Shown: positions 19,165 through 28,211, numbered from the stretch's first letter. The stretch: 64,000 bases of DNA from an uncultured Granulosicoccaceae bacterium (GCA_937965695.1 CALCKW010000021.1:1-64000); one strand, 5' to 3'. The notes: a model not told the origin generated them from the sequence alone. Made by a program: numbers and translations.

Positions 19165-19374
19165 TCAAATTTTGGCAGTGCTGTCGGATAGCGCTGGTTG
19201 CCTTTTAAATGTCACTAAAAAGTTGCTCTTTCTGAGCGATCGATTGTCGCAAAAAATCAAATTTAGCCACCTTGTTCTGCGCTGGGGTACTAGTCAGCAG
19301 AGCTGCATTGGTGTTCAATAGACGTTCTATTGTGCCAGAGCAGTCGGCTGGCTTTCTGCAAAAGGGGACAATTG

Positions 19375-20922
19375 ATGCCGCAGGCACCCGTCATTGACTT
19401 GGCTATTGAATTGCGTGGCGTGCACAAACGCTTTGGGGATGTGCACGCGAACAGGGACGTGGACTTGCAAATTCGTAAGGGCAGCATTCACGGCATTATT
19501 GGAGAAAATGGGGCGGGTAAATCCACCCTGATGAGTATTCTCTATGGGTTTTACAAGGCTGATGCGGGTGAAGTACTGATCGATGGCCAGGTAGTTAGAT
19601 TGGCCAACTCAAGGGCTGCGATCGAAGCAGGTATTGGCATGGTGCACCAGCATTTCATGTTAGTGGACACATTTAGTGTTTTGGAAAATGTGATGCTCGG
19701 TGCTGAACAAGGGATGGCGCTGGCACCTAGTGCCGCTGCAGCCCGTGAACAGCTGCAACACTTAGCCGACAATTATCAATTAAATGTTGATCCAGATGCT
19801 CTGGTGGGTGAGTTACCTGTCGGAGAGCAACAGAGAACAGAAATACTTAAAGCGCTCTATCGCGGCGCGCGCGTACTGATTCTGGATGAACCAACAGGTG
19901 TATTGACTCCCCAAGAAGCTGATCAGCTGTTTCGCATATTGCGAGCTCTGCGTGAGCAAGGGGTCACCATACTATTGATCACGCATAAATTGCGTGAAGT
20001 TATGGATGTCACTGACAGTGTTTCGGTCATGCGATTAGGTGAAATGGTAGCGCATCGAGAAACGGCCGAAACATCAGAACGTGAACTGGCGGAATTAATG
20101 GTCGGTGGTTCAGTAGACCTAGAGCTCAATAAATCGTTACCGAATACCGGAGAAGTTCTGCTGGAAGTCAAAAACCTAGGTGTTCGAGACGCGCGTGGTG
20201 TTCAGGTTTGCCGTCAGATATCTTTTAACATTCGGGCTGGTGAGATTGTCGGTGTGGCGGGTGTGTCCGGTAATGGCCAATCTGAATTGCTTGAGGTATT
20301 GGCAGGGATCGAGCCTTTGAGTGCAGGGAGCTTCAATGTGCTTGGCCAGGAGGTAGATTCAAAATACAAAATTAACCCAAAAACTTTACGCAGCTTGGGC
20401 GTTAACCATGTGCCTGAAGATCGTCATCGATTGGGTATGGTTAAACCCTTCAGTGCTGCAGAGACAAGCATTTTGGGTTATCACGACGACCCCGTATACC
20501 GTCGTGGTCCGCTGATAGACGGTGATAAAGTCACAGCGCATTGTCAAGCGTTGATGAATGATTTTGATGTGCGGCCACCTGATCCATCGTTGCGTTCAGC
20601 TGCTTTCTCGGGCGGTAATCAACAAAAATTAATCATCGCTCGTGAGATAGAGCGTGAGCCTAAGTTAATGTTAGTTGGCCAACCCACTCGTGGCGTGGAC
20701 ATAGGAGCGATTGCGCTTATTCATCGCAGGCTATTAGCGCTACGTGACGCAGGCGTAGGCATACTTTTGGTCTCTGTAGAATTGGATGAGATTCTTGCGC
20801 TGTCGGATCGTATATTGGTTATGTGTGGAGGAGAGTTGGTGGGCGAGGTGCCTGCAGGTGATGCTGACAAGGCTCAACTAGGCCTAATGATGGCCAATGC
20901 ACGGGAGGTGGAAAATGTCTAG
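19375..20922 (+). CDS. Nucleoside/simple-sugar ABC transporter, double ATP-binding protein
   Basis: 515 residues with two nucleotide-binding domains, as in RbsA- and YufO-type importers. The first half has Walker A GENGAGKS at 43-50, signature-like PVGEQQRTEILKALY and Walker B VLILDEPTG. The second half has the degenerate Walker A VSGNGQSE, a canonical FSGGNQQKLIIAREIE signature and LVGQPTRGVD in place of LDEP. GVNHVPEDRHRLGMV is typical of guanosine/nucleoside-type members. ATG 19375 has AAAGGGGA six bases upstream; an earlier in-frame start at 19330 has no such site. It overlaps the first permease by eight bases. Its neighbours are deoB and cdd, hence a nucleoside importer. Confidence 0.93.
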   Translation: MPQAPVIDLAIELRGVHKRFGDVHANRDVDLQIRKGSIHGIIGENGAGKSTLMSILYGFYKADAGEVLIDGQVVRLANSRAAIEAGIGMVHQHFMLVDTFSVLENVMLGAEQGMALAPSAAAAREQLQHLADNYQLNVDPDALVGELPVGEQQRTEILKALYRGARVLILDEPTGVLTPQEADQLFRILRALREQGVTILLITHKLREVMDVTDSVSVMRLGEMVAHRETAETSERELAELMVGGSVDLELNKSLPNTGEVLLEVKNLGVRDARGVQVCRQISFNIRAGEIVGVAGVSGNGQSELLEVLAGIEPLSAGSFNVLGQEVDSKYKINPKTLRSLGVNHVPEDRHRLGMVKPFSAAETSILGYHDDPVYRRGPLIDGDKVTAHCQALMNDFDVRPPDPSLRSAAFSGGNQQKLIIAREIEREPKLMLVGQPTRGVDIGAIALIHRRLLALRDAGVGILLVSVELDEILALSDRILVMCGGELVGEVPAGDADKAQLGLMMANAREVENV

Positions 20923-22048
20923 TGCTGACAATACCGTGCACATGCCGACATGGCTGCGAGTGGGCGTAGTTCCGCTTGTGAATTTAAGTATGGCGCTATT
21001 TGTGTCAGGCTTGATATTTTGGATTATTGGCGAAAACCCCATCGAAGCAGTTCGATTAATGATCTACGGTGCTTTTGGCTATCAAGAGGCTATTGGCTAT
21101 ACCCTCTTTTACGCGACCAATTTTATTTTTACAGGTCTGGCCGTGGCTGTTGCTTTTCATGCCGGACTTTTTAATATTGGTGGTGAAGGACAGGCCTATG
21201 TAGGTGGGCTAGGTATGGCTTTGATGGCACTGGCTTTTGATGATGTATTGCCCGTGTATTTGTTAGTGCCGCTCTGTTTGGTTTCTGGCGCGGTGTTCGG
21301 TGCTGCTTGGGGGGCCGTGCCGGGTTGGCTCCAAGCCTATCGCGGTAGCCACATCGTCATCACAACTATTATGTTTAACTTTATTGCTTCTGCATTGCTG
21401 GGTTATCTCTTAGTTAGTGTGCTGATCGCTCCAGGAAGCATGGCGCCGGAAACGCGAAAGTTTTTAGATTCAGCCAGTATTCCTTATTTATATGAAATTG
21501 CGGCGTGGTTTGGCGTCGAACTGAGTCGTTCCCCGGCGAATGGTTCACTTTTCATTGCTCTAATTTGCGCCTTTGGTTTGTGGCTTTATATATGGCGCAG
21601 TCCGTCGGGATATGCTTTACGCACCGTCGGGTTTAGCGAACGTGCTGCTTCCTATTCAGGGATAGATGCACGTAAAGTTACGGTTATCACCATGTGCCTT
21701 TCTGGTGGTTTGGCTGCAATGATGGGTCTAAACGAAATCCTAGGTACACAACATCGATTGTTACTGAATTTTACTGCAGGGTACGGGTTTACAGGAATCG
21801 CAGTATCTCTGATGGGCCGTAACCACCCGGTGGGTATTGTTCTCGCTAGCCTATTGTTTGGTGCTCTCTATCAAGGTGGAGCAGAGTTGGCTTTTGATAT
21901 GCCGAAAGTTACGCGTGAAATGGTGGTCGCGATTCAAGGCTTGGTGATTTTATTTTCAGGTGCGTTGGCTTACATGAGTGAGCCATGGGTCGCTTGGGTC
22001 TATGGCAAGTTGATTGGCAAGCACGTCATTGTTGAAGGAGCGGTTTGA
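20915..22048 (+). CDS. Nucleoside ABC transporter permease 1
   Basis: 377 residues, about eight to ten membrane helices, from the BPD_transp_2 family. The conserved core reads FHAGLFNIGGEGQAYVGGLG and GSHIVITTIMFNFIASALL, then LRTVGFSERAASYSGID and GFTGIAVSLMGRNHPVGI. It pairs with the next, shorter permease to form the membrane pore. ATG 20915 follows GGGAGGTGG and overlaps the ATPase stop. The stop overlaps the next start as TGATG. Confidence 0.93.
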   Translation: MSSADNTVHMPTWLRVGVVPLVNLSMALFVSGLIFWIIGENPIEAVRLMIYGAFGYQEAIGYTLFYATNFIFTGLAVAVAFHAGLFNIGGEGQAYVGGLGMALMALAFDDVLPVYLLVPLCLVSGAVFGAAWGAVPGWLQAYRGSHIVITTIMFNFIASALLGYLLVSVLIAPGSMAPETRKFLDSASIPYLYEIAAWFGVELSRSPANGSLFIALICAFGLWLYIWRSPSGYALRTVGFSERAASYSGIDARKVTVITMCLSGGLAAMMGLNEILGTQHRLLLNFTAGYGFTGIAVSLMGRNHPVGIVLASLLFGALYQGGAELAFDMPKVTREMVVAIQGLVILFSGALAYMSEPWVAWVYGKLIGKHVIVEGAV

Positions 22049-23016
22049 TGATACTGGCAGATTTCTTCAATGTGTTAGACGCCGCACTGCGTGTATCAAC
22101 CCCTCTTATATTTTGCGCCATGGCTGGAATTTTCTCAGAGCGTTCCGGCATTATCGACATTAGCCTCGAAGGCAAGTTGTTGGCTTCTGCATTTGCAGCG
22201 GCCTGTGTCGCCACGGTAAGCGGCTCTCCAGTATTGGCCCTGTCGGTAGCGATGCTCGTTTCTGTTTGTCTGTCTCTGTTACATGGGGTTGCGTGCATTA
22301 ACTACCGTGGTAACCAAGTAGTGAGTGGGTTGGCAATAAACATTCTAATGTCTGGCTTAACGGTGGTGCTGGGTATCGCTTGGTTTCACCAAGGTGGACA
22401 AACACCTAGTTTGTCACCTTCTGCGCGCTTTATGCCGATTGAGTTACCTGGTGCTGCGGCAGTGGCTGATGTTCCAGTGCTGGGGCCACTGTATAGCGGT
22501 GTCATCAGTGGTCATAGCGTTTTGGTTTATGCCGCTTTTTTGGCTGTGTTGTTTACGTCGTGGGTGGTTTACCGCACAAGATTTGGGTTGCGTCTCAGGG
22601 CAGTGGGAGAGAACCCGCAGGCTGTGGACACCGCTGGAATATCGGTGGCGTGGATGCGCTATCGCGCCATCATTATTTGTGGAGCTCTATGCGGGATAGG
22701 TGGCACCTATTTGGCGATCGCTCAAAATGCAGGATTTAGCCGCGAGATGAGTGCAGGACAAGGGTATATTGCACTCGCTGCAATGGTTTTCGGCAATTGG
22801 CGCCCCGGCAAAGCGTTGATGGCTTGTTTGCTATTCGGTTTGCTCGACGCGGTTGCTATAAGACTACAAGGTGTACCCATGCCGATAGTTGGGCAAGTGC
22901 CGGTGCAATTGATTCAAGCGTTACCCTTTGTCTTAACCGTTGTTTTATTGGCTGGGTTTTTTGGACGCTCGATTGCCCCCAAGGCAATAGGTCAGCCTTA
23001 CAGCAAGGATCGATAA
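22048..23016 (+). CDS. Nucleoside ABC transporter permease 2
   Basis: 322 residues of the same permease family, the shorter partner: FSERSGIIDISLEGKLLAS, NYRGNQVVSGLAINI and LRAVGENPQAVDTAGI, with the final GYIALAAMVFGNWRPG. ATG 22048 has GGAG seven bases upstream, and the in-frame TTG just before it adds one residue. Start and stop both overlap neighbours by one base. No substrate-binding lipoprotein of the BmpA/Med family is encoded anywhere in the operon or window. Confidence 0.93.
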   Translation: MILADFFNVLDAALRVSTPLIFCAMAGIFSERSGIIDISLEGKLLASAFAAACVATVSGSPVLALSVAMLVSVCLSLLHGVACINYRGNQVVSGLAINILMSGLTVVLGIAWFHQGGQTPSLSPSARFMPIELPGAAAVADVPVLGPLYSGVISGHSVLVYAAFLAVLFTSWVVYRTRFGLRLRAVGENPQAVDTAGISVAWMRYRAIIICGALCGIGGTYLAIAQNAGFSREMSAGQGYIALAAMVFGNWRPGKALMACLLFGLLDAVAIRLQGVPMPIVGQVPVQLIQALPFVLTVVLLAGFFGRSIAPKAIGQPYSKDR

Positions 23017-23423
23017 TGACTGATGAAACGGCAGTAGAGTTATGCGACCTTTTAGTGGAAGCTGCTCGTGATGTACGCCACAAAGCCTATGCGCCTTACT
23101 CGACATTTTTAGTTGGCGCGGCTTTGGTGGCTGACGATGGTCAAATTTACGTCGGTTGCAATGTGGAGAATGCGGCGTACCCCGAAGGCACTTGCGCCGA
23201 AGCAGGTGCTATTGCCGCTATGATTGCTGCTGGCGCCAAACGAATAGAGCAAGTCGCTGTCGTCGCTGATGGCGATACATTGGTTTCGCCATGCGGAGGT
23301 TGCAGGCAAAAGCTGGTGGAATTCGGCGAAGCTAATGTGCCTGTTTATTTGGCGCGATCCACAGGCGATGTGGCAGCGACGTACACGCTGAGCGAATTAC
23401 TGCCATCTAGCTTCATTCTCTAA
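23016..23423 (+). CDS. cdd: Cytidine deaminase
   Basis: 135 residues, the usual length of the tetrameric enzyme. Zinc ligands are C60 in TCAEAGAI, with the catalytic E62, and C93 and C96 in SPCGGCRQ. YAPYSTFLVGAAL and GCNVENAAYPEGTCAE are family hallmarks. It deaminates cytidine and deoxycytidine to the uridines. The start overlaps the permease stop as TAATG. It completes a salvage operon: import, deamination, and conversion of the phosphorylated pentose by DeoB. No nucleoside phosphorylase is in the window. Confidence 0.96.
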   Translation: MTDETAVELCDLLVEAARDVRHKAYAPYSTFLVGAALVADDGQIYVGCNVENAAYPEGTCAEAGAIAAMIAAGAKRIEQVAVVADGDTLVSPCGGCRQKLVEFGEANVPVYLARSTGDVAATYTLSELLPSSFIL

Positions 23424-24015
23424 CCAGTCGTTGATAGGCGCGTGCTAGGGTTTTCAAACAAAGTCTCCTAAGCGATGGCAGCGCGATAAGCTAGAGCTCT
23501 TGTATATGAGTGAGTGATCACTTTCTTCCTTGTTGCTGCATCTCGTACAGCTTTCTCTTTTCTCTAGGTCCTAAGCCCTTAAAAGGCTAATTTTCGCCAT
23601 TTCTTTGCGTTTATATAAGTGTGTGTAATTTTGATGGCAGCTTTTCGTCTTGCACAAAGATGTTGTGGTCTGTGATACCGACATCTCAGGAATTTTGTGA
23701 TCTGTAAAAATTGATGACAAACGTGAAACTAGTTTGTTGTATAAAAACAACTGCTTTTTGTGTGGGATTTTGGGGTAATTCTGCTCTTCAGAGGCTTTAT
23801 CGTCGAAAAACGGTGTTTTTTTTACAACAATATAAAAAAATGTTGTTATTTTGCTTGCGAACCCTGTGGTCTATGCCTACTATTTAGTTGCTGGCTGGGA
23901 TTGACCAGCGACGTAATCAGGCGACGAAGATCGCCATGGTCGATCGCTTAGCAGTTCCGATACTTATCAATCAAAATTTGCAATGTTGTTACAAATTCAT
24001 CAGGTGGAAATGAAA
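23424..24015. other. 592-bp intergenic region with the AT-rich porin leader
   Basis: No gene supported. The right half is very AT-rich and should carry the porin promoter and a long leader. Two inverted repeats share the same core: GTTGT-N6-ACAAC at 23736-23751 and ACAACA-N11-TGTTGT at 23824-23846. TGTTGTTA recurs at 23984. No clear -35/-10 pair was found. Confidence 0.55.
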
Positions 24016-24843
24016 ATGAAAAAGACTCTTATCGCATTATCAGTTGCTGCTCTAGCAGCTCCTTTCGCAGCTACTGCTGACGTTGCCGTTACTACTTCAG
24101 GTGTCGTTCAGATAAAAGTTGGCGGTTCAGACGCTGATGATTCAGAACTAACTGTATCTGCTGGTGACGTACGTTGGGGCATTGCTGCCGAGTCTGCGTT
24201 GAACAGCGGCTTGACTGGTTTTGGTAGCCTTCGTCTAGACATCGATGCAATCGCAGGCAACCCTATTTCTGACAACGTTTTGGTCGGTGTTAAAGGCGAT
24301 TTCGGTTCACTATCAATGGGTGATGTTGGCCTTGCTGCTGGTGGCGGTGTTAAAGCCTGGGATACTCACGATATGTCTCCTGGCTCTGAAGGCGCTATCA
24401 AATTCGCCAAGACTATCGGTAGCCTTGATCTGAGCGTTGGTTTTTCTCCTGCTGGAAATGACGACGGCATGGGCGCGAGCATTGGTTACTCTGCTGGCAA
24501 CTTGGGCTTGGGCCTAGGTTTTGGTTCTAAAGGCGACGACGAAGCTGTTGTTGACTTGGGTGCTAGCTATGCAATGGGTGCTGCTACTGTATCTGGATAC
24601 TTCCAGACTCAGGACGAAGCTGAAGTAATGGCTTTACAACTTGACTACGCTGCAAGCGATACCGTTGGTCTTACTGTTGCTATGTCTACCAAGACAGACG
24701 TTGAAACAAAGTTGAAATTAGCTGCATCTAAAGACTTGGGAAGCTCAATGTCTTTGAGTGGTGAGATTGTATCGACTGCTTCTGACGACGACGCTGTAGA
24801 TGACCTGATGGAATACAGCATCAAGTTGAGCCAAAGCTTCTAA
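24016..24843 (+). CDS. Outer-membrane porin (Gram-negative porin family)
   Basis: 275 residues with a cleaved signal, MKKTLIALSVAALAAPFAAT, then strands rich in Gly, Asp and Ala. It ends in IKLSQSF, the C-terminal aromatic residue recognised by the Bam complex. Internal patterns such as VGVKGDFGSLSMGDVG and SIGYSAGNLGLGLGFGSKG resemble Porin_4 proteins. It is shorter than classical 16-strand porins (about 350 residues). Of three nearby in-frame ATGs, the one at 24016 has AGGTGG eight bases upstream and gives a standard signal peptide. Repetitive, uniform codon choice (gct, ggc, gac) suggests high expression. It stands alone, with its own terminator. Confidence 0.88.
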   Translation: MKKTLIALSVAALAAPFAATADVAVTTSGVVQIKVGGSDADDSELTVSAGDVRWGIAAESALNSGLTGFGSLRLDIDAIAGNPISDNVLVGVKGDFGSLSMGDVGLAAGGGVKAWDTHDMSPGSEGAIKFAKTIGSLDLSVGFSPAGNDDGMGASIGYSAGNLGLGLGFGSKGDDEAVVDLGASYAMGAATVSGYFQTQDEAEVMALQLDYAASDTVGLTVAMSTKTDVETKLKLAASKDLGSSMSLSGEIVSTASDDDAVDDLMEYSIKLSQSF

Positions 24844-24877
24844 TTGACCCCCTACTTAGTAGGTAGTTAATTCGCTG

Positions 24878-24913
24878 ATCCCAGTCTGCTTATTGCAGGC
24901 TGGGATTTTTTTT
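24878..24913 (+). terminator. Strong terminator after the porin
   Basis: ATCCCAGTCTGC and GCAGGCTGGGAT form a 12-bp stem with one T-G wobble and a five-base loop, followed by eight T. It ends the porin transcript. Confidence 0.9.
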
Positions 24914-24992
24914 GGAAACGGCAAAAGCGTAATCTGAGGTTCCTAGTGGTTGACCTCAATATTCCTGAGTAAGGCTAAAGCCGTTGGTTTTT

Positions 24993-25700
24993 TTAGAGTG
25001 AAGCGGCAGCCTTCCATTGGGCGTACTTCTCTACAACTGAATCGATTTCTGTTTGATCGTATTCACGTAACCCGCTGAGCAGCATGTTCTTCATGCCGGT
25101 TCCAATCGTGTCTTCACCTGATTTGATGTCAAAGTGCAATGAAACTTCGCCCTTTTTACCACTGCCTTCGAAGTTAGCACCCGTATAAGACAACTTAATG
25201 TTTTTACCGGAGCAAGCATCTAAAGAAAGAGACATTCGGCGATACATGACAATGGGGCGAGACGGATTAATCATCACACCGTGTTCACGCATGATGGGCA
25301 CTAAGATATGTGGAAAAGTTTGACCAGAAAAGGTCACATAGGCCTTACTTAGTTCTTCTACAAAAATAGAATTACCGCAGCTCTGCTCATCATGGCGAGC
25401 AACTATCAGTTCTGACCCCTCTGCGTTAACAAAATGTATAGACCCAGGATTTAGGTTTGTCAGTACTTTGGACTGTTCTGTCACCATGCCTGCAAATTCA
25501 ATTTCCATATTGCGAAATATACCGTGCTGTTCCAAAAGAACGGCGAATAGCAGGTCACCAGGCACACAAAATCGGCGCGCATCGATGTCGTGAATGGGGT
25601 TGAAATCACCGGCAACATTTTTGGCAAATTGGCTCGCTTGTTCGCGGCTAAATTTTAGAGTGTCATCTTCAAGCAGATAATAGTTTTGTAATTTCATCAA
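24993..25700 (-). CDS. DUF3581 family protein
   Basis: 235 residues, cytoplasmic, no signal. It begins with FAKNVAGDFNPIHDIDARRFCVPGDLLFAVLLEQHG. The NPIHD and PGDL part resembles the hot-dog fold of MaoC/FabZ-type hydratases and thioesterases. AYVTFSGQTFPHILVP and MREHGVMINPSRP are typical of DUF3581, a family I know mainly from marine gammaproteobacteria. Its function is unknown; a thioester- or acyl-related role is only a fold-level guess. It is monocistronic. Confidence 0.8.
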   Translation of the reverse strand: MMKLQNYYLLEDDTLKFSREQASQFAKNVAGDFNPIHDIDARRFCVPGDLLFAVLLEQHGIFRNMEIEFAGMVTEQSKVLTNLNPGSIHFVNAEGSELIVARHDEQSCGNSIFVEELSKAYVTFSGQTFPHILVPIMREHGVMINPSRPIVMYRRMSLSLDACSGKNIKLSYTGANFEGSGKKGEVSLHFDIKSGEDTIGTGMKNMLLSGLREYDQTEIDSVVEKYAQWKAAASL

Positions 25701-25828
25701 TTCGTTGCCTTAAAGCACGGCACTTTGGCGTTTTTGTTCGTCACAGAATTTCCGTTGCGCGGGCTGTTGAAAGTATTTATCGTCAAGGTGAAGCAAGGGT
25801 GAAAAGCACAAGCAGTTTTAAGCGCTTA

Positions 25829-25838
25829 TCTCATGAGA
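25829..25838. promoter_or_regulatory. Short perfect palindrome upstream of the DUF3581 gene
   Basis: TCTCATGAGA is self-complementary and extends to TATCTC-ATGA-GAGATA. It lies about 130 bp upstream of the gene's start. Possible operator. Confidence 0.35.
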
Positions 25839-25990
25839 GATACTAAACAGGAATTTAGTATTGACGCTACAAGGTACTTGCTTTTATCAGCGCAGCTTCA
25901 GAAAGTGCATTGTACCATTGTGGCGTTTAGAGGAATGTGAGCGGTCGTCTTGCTCGAACTCCAATGTGAATTCGAGCCAGATTATACTGA

Positions 25991-26308
25991 TTATTTAGCA
26001 GCGTCCAAAGACTCATAGTAGGCAGCTAGATCTGCCATATCCTGATCAGATAGTGCTGCGACCATGCCAACCATTTGAGCTGAATTGCCGCTGCTTCGGC
26101 TACCGTCCTTGAAAGCCTTCAATTGAATGAGAAGATACTCAGCTTTCTGCCCTGACAAATTGGGGAAAATACCAGCAATTCCAACTCCGTTTGCACCATG
26201 GCAACTAGAACAAATGGCCGCTTTTGCTTTACCCGCTGCCGCGTCACCCGCAGCGAAGGAGGGTCCACTCAGTGCGACAAGTCCTACTGCCAGTAGAATT
26301 TTCTTCAT
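25991..26308 (-). CDS. Small periplasmic cytochrome c (class I, c5/c553-like)
   Basis: 105 residues with a signal peptide cleaved after SFAA. Heme is bound at CSSCH (C33, C36, H37), and Met at 79 or 82 (SAQMVGMV) is the likely axial ligand. FPNLSGQKAEYLLIQLKAFKDGSR is characteristic of short monoheme carriers often annotated as cytochrome c553 or c4-type half domains. GGAGA precedes the ATG. It probably shuttles electrons to a terminal oxidase; no oxidase gene is adjacent. It could accept electrons from the distant Sox enzymes, but that is only inferred. Confidence 0.9.
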   Translation of the reverse strand: MKKILLAVGLVALSGPSFAAGDAAAGKAKAAICSSCHGANGVGIAGIFPNLSGQKAEYLLIQLKAFKDGSRSSGNSAQMVGMVAALSDQDMADLAAYYESLDAAK

Positions 26309-26544
26309 CAGTTATTCTCCAAAAAAATAGATATTGAACGTACTTTAGGTCAATTAATAAAGCATAGTCCTGCAAATCGGGCTTCACCAAGCACTTAAGT
26401 GTCGCAGATATACTTTAGTTTAGCGACCAATATGGACAAAGATCAATGCCGACTTAGGGTATGAAAACAGTGGATTTGTTCCTCAAATGTTGGAAAAGTA
26501 GTATTTCTCGTCGAAGGCTTCATGCTCTTGATTTTATTGTGTTA

Positions 26545-26570
26545 ATGACAAACTTCAACAAGTTTGTCAT
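26545..26570. terminator. Perfect hairpin spanning the stop codon of the VanZ-like gene
   Basis: ATGACAAACTT-CAAC-AAGTTTGTCAT is an 11-bp perfect stem with a four-base loop. The TGA of the leftward VanZ-like gene lies inside one arm. No T-run follows on either strand, so it may be a processing or stability element instead of a classical terminator. Confidence 0.55.
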
Positions 26571-26863
26571 GGCTTACGTCTGACCGTTGTCAGTTTTAGT
26601 ACGAGCAGTGCATCCACTGTGTTGGCCAAAATGTCCCCGATACCAGACAGTCTGTTTGGAACAAAAATCTGCAAATTCTCAATGAAACTGCCTAAAAATA
26701 ACGAAAAAGTGATCACCTTTAGGTGTTGCTTTCGATCTAGTAAGAGGAATAACCAGCTACACAGTACAAAATGGGCCGCTGCGTGAAAGGTTTTGTCAAA
26801 ATAAGAAACTGATTGTACGGATAAAGTGCCTAGCCTTAAGGAGCAATACAGCATCAAAAACAC
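26567..26863 (-). CDS. VanZ-like small membrane protein
   Basis: 98 residues from a GTG. Three hydrophobic segments; the VanZ-family signature is recognisable: YFDKTFHAAAHFVLCSWLFLL, then GSFIENLQIFVPNR and GDILANTVDALL, with conserved His, Glu and Asn-rich turns. Family function is poorly defined. VanZ-like genes often sit beside exopolysaccharide genes, and here a glycosyltransferase operon starts 226 bp away on the other strand. The start is uncertain: an in-frame ATG three codons later is possible. Confidence 0.65.
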   Translation of the reverse strand: MFLMLYCSLRLGTLSVQSVSYFDKTFHAAAHFVLCSWLFLLLDRKQHLKVITFSLFLGSFIENLQIFVPNRLSGIGDILANTVDALLVLKLTTVRRKP

Positions 26864-26871
26864 TCATATCA

Positions 26872-26896
26872 CACCTGCGAACAGGTGATTTTTTTT
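26872..26896 (+). terminator. Terminator-like hairpin with T8 on the plus strand
   Basis: CACCTG-CGAA-CAGGTG is followed by AT and a run of eight T. It has the form of a rightward terminator, yet no rightward gene lies upstream for about 2 kb (the porin already has its own). It may end an unannotated transcript antisense to the VanZ-like gene. Confidence 0.5.
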
Positions 26897-27089
26897 GGGA
26901 TTGGCTTCAACATGGCTTTTTCAATAGGTTTTTTGATACTAATCCCAAGTTTAGCCTCGATTTGTCGATACTTTAGCGTGACGCGAGTTTATAAAAACAG
27001 GCTCACTGACACCATAGTGCGCGGGTTCTAGCAATTAGTACTTTATCTCGTCATGTTGACGGCTCAATTTTAAGGCGTATCTCAGATAG

Positions 27090-28211
27090 ATGAAAAATAC
27101 GGTCGTTCATGTCATTGATCGCTTGCCTCCTGACGGCGCTGAGCGTCTTATTGCAGAAGTTATTAAGAACCGATCCCGCTCATTGCGGTATCGCGTGCTT
27201 TGTCTAGTAGAGGGCGGCGAACTCGTGGCAGAAATAGAAAACGCTGGCGTTCCAGTCGATGTGTTCTCCAAGAAAGAAAAATTAGATTTTTCTCTTATTC
27301 CGCAGTTGGTGTCTTATTTTAAGTCTCATCAAGTAGCTGTCGTTCATACGCATTTGTTCACTGCTGATGTCTGGGCAAGAATTGCCGCGAAAATAGCGCG
27401 CACCCCATGTGTTGTCTCAACAGCACACAGTGTCAATAGCTGGAAGCGGCTTGTGCATAAAGTGATTGATTGGGCTCTCGCAATGACCACCGACAGAGTG
27501 ATTGCTTGCTCAGCAACTGTGCAAACGAGTTTGCTTGCGCAGCGCATCCCCGCCAGCAAAATTATCACAATAGCCAATGGTATCGATTTGGGTCGAATAG
27601 AAAATGTTTTGCCCGTGGATCTAGAGGTTTACCGTCGTGGAGAGAGTTCACCGCTATGGTGTGTTGTCGGTAGATTAAATGAGGCTAAAGGGCACAGCGA
27701 TCTTCTTGAAGCACTCGCGAGTTATCGAGACTTAGGACACGATTTCAGTTGCGTGTTTGTCGGTGAAGGTGAATTGCAGTCCTCGATCGAAGAGCAAATC
27801 GAACAATTGGATTTGGGTGATAGGGTCAGCCTTTTGGGTTGGCATCCCAGCGCAATAGGTTTTATTAAGTCATGCGATGCACTGCTAATGCCGAGTCGCT
27901 GGGAAGGCCTGCCAATGACTTTGCTAGAGTCTATGGCAGCCGGTACTCCTGTTGTCGCCACTGCTGTTGGCGGGATCCCGGACGTCATAAAGCATGGTGA
28001 AAACGGTCTTTTGTATCCCGCGGGTGATACTGAGGCGCTTGTTCATGTCTTACAACAATTGCAGTACGGTCCGAACCTGTCTGAGTCATTGGCGGCCCTC
28101 GCTCAGCAACATGCTCGTCGCCACTACAGTGCAGAGAAAGTTGCTCGCGACTATGAAAATCTCTATGCCACAATTACGGAGCTACCCGCTTTGGAGCATC
28201 AACATGCGTAG
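27090..28211 (+). CDS. Glycosyltransferase, GT4 family
   Basis: 373 residues with a GT-B fold. The N-terminal acceptor domain has VVHTHLFTADVWARIA and CVVSTAHSV. The C-terminal donor domain has VVGRLNEAKGHSDLLEAL, FVGEGELQSSIEEQ and MPSRWEGLPMTLLESMAAGTPVVATAVGGIPD, which contains the E-x7-E motif. It transfers a sugar from a nucleotide-sugar donor to an unknown acceptor at the inner membrane. It overlaps the deacetylase by eight bases. A surface glycan is the likely product, though no polymerase or flippase lies beside it. Confidence 0.92.
   Translation: MKNTVVHVIDRLPPDGAERLIAEVIKNRSRSLRYRVLCLVEGGELVAEIENAGVPVDVFSKKEKLDFSLIPQLVSYFKSHQVAVVHTHLFTADVWARIAAKIARTPCVVSTAHSVNSWKRLVHKVIDWALAMTTDRVIACSATVQTSLLAQRIPASKIITIANGIDLGRIENVLPVDLEVYRRGESSPLWCVVGRLNEAKGHSDLLEALASYRDLGHDFSCVFVGEGELQSSIEEQIEQLDLGDRVSLLGWHPSAIGFIKSCDALLMPSRWEGLPMTLLESMAAGTPVVATAVGGIPDVIKHGENGLLYPAGDTEALVHVLQQLQYGPNLSESLAALAQQHARRHYSAEKVARDYENLYATITELPALEHQHA

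Noticed and set aside
22797-23015. N-terminal extension of cytidine deaminase
   Set aside because: The sequence is the out-of-frame end of the permease gene; cdd has a normal start at 23016.
27994-28203. N-terminal extension of the polysaccharide deacetylase
   Set aside because: It lies within the upstream glycosyltransferase gene and shows no domain.
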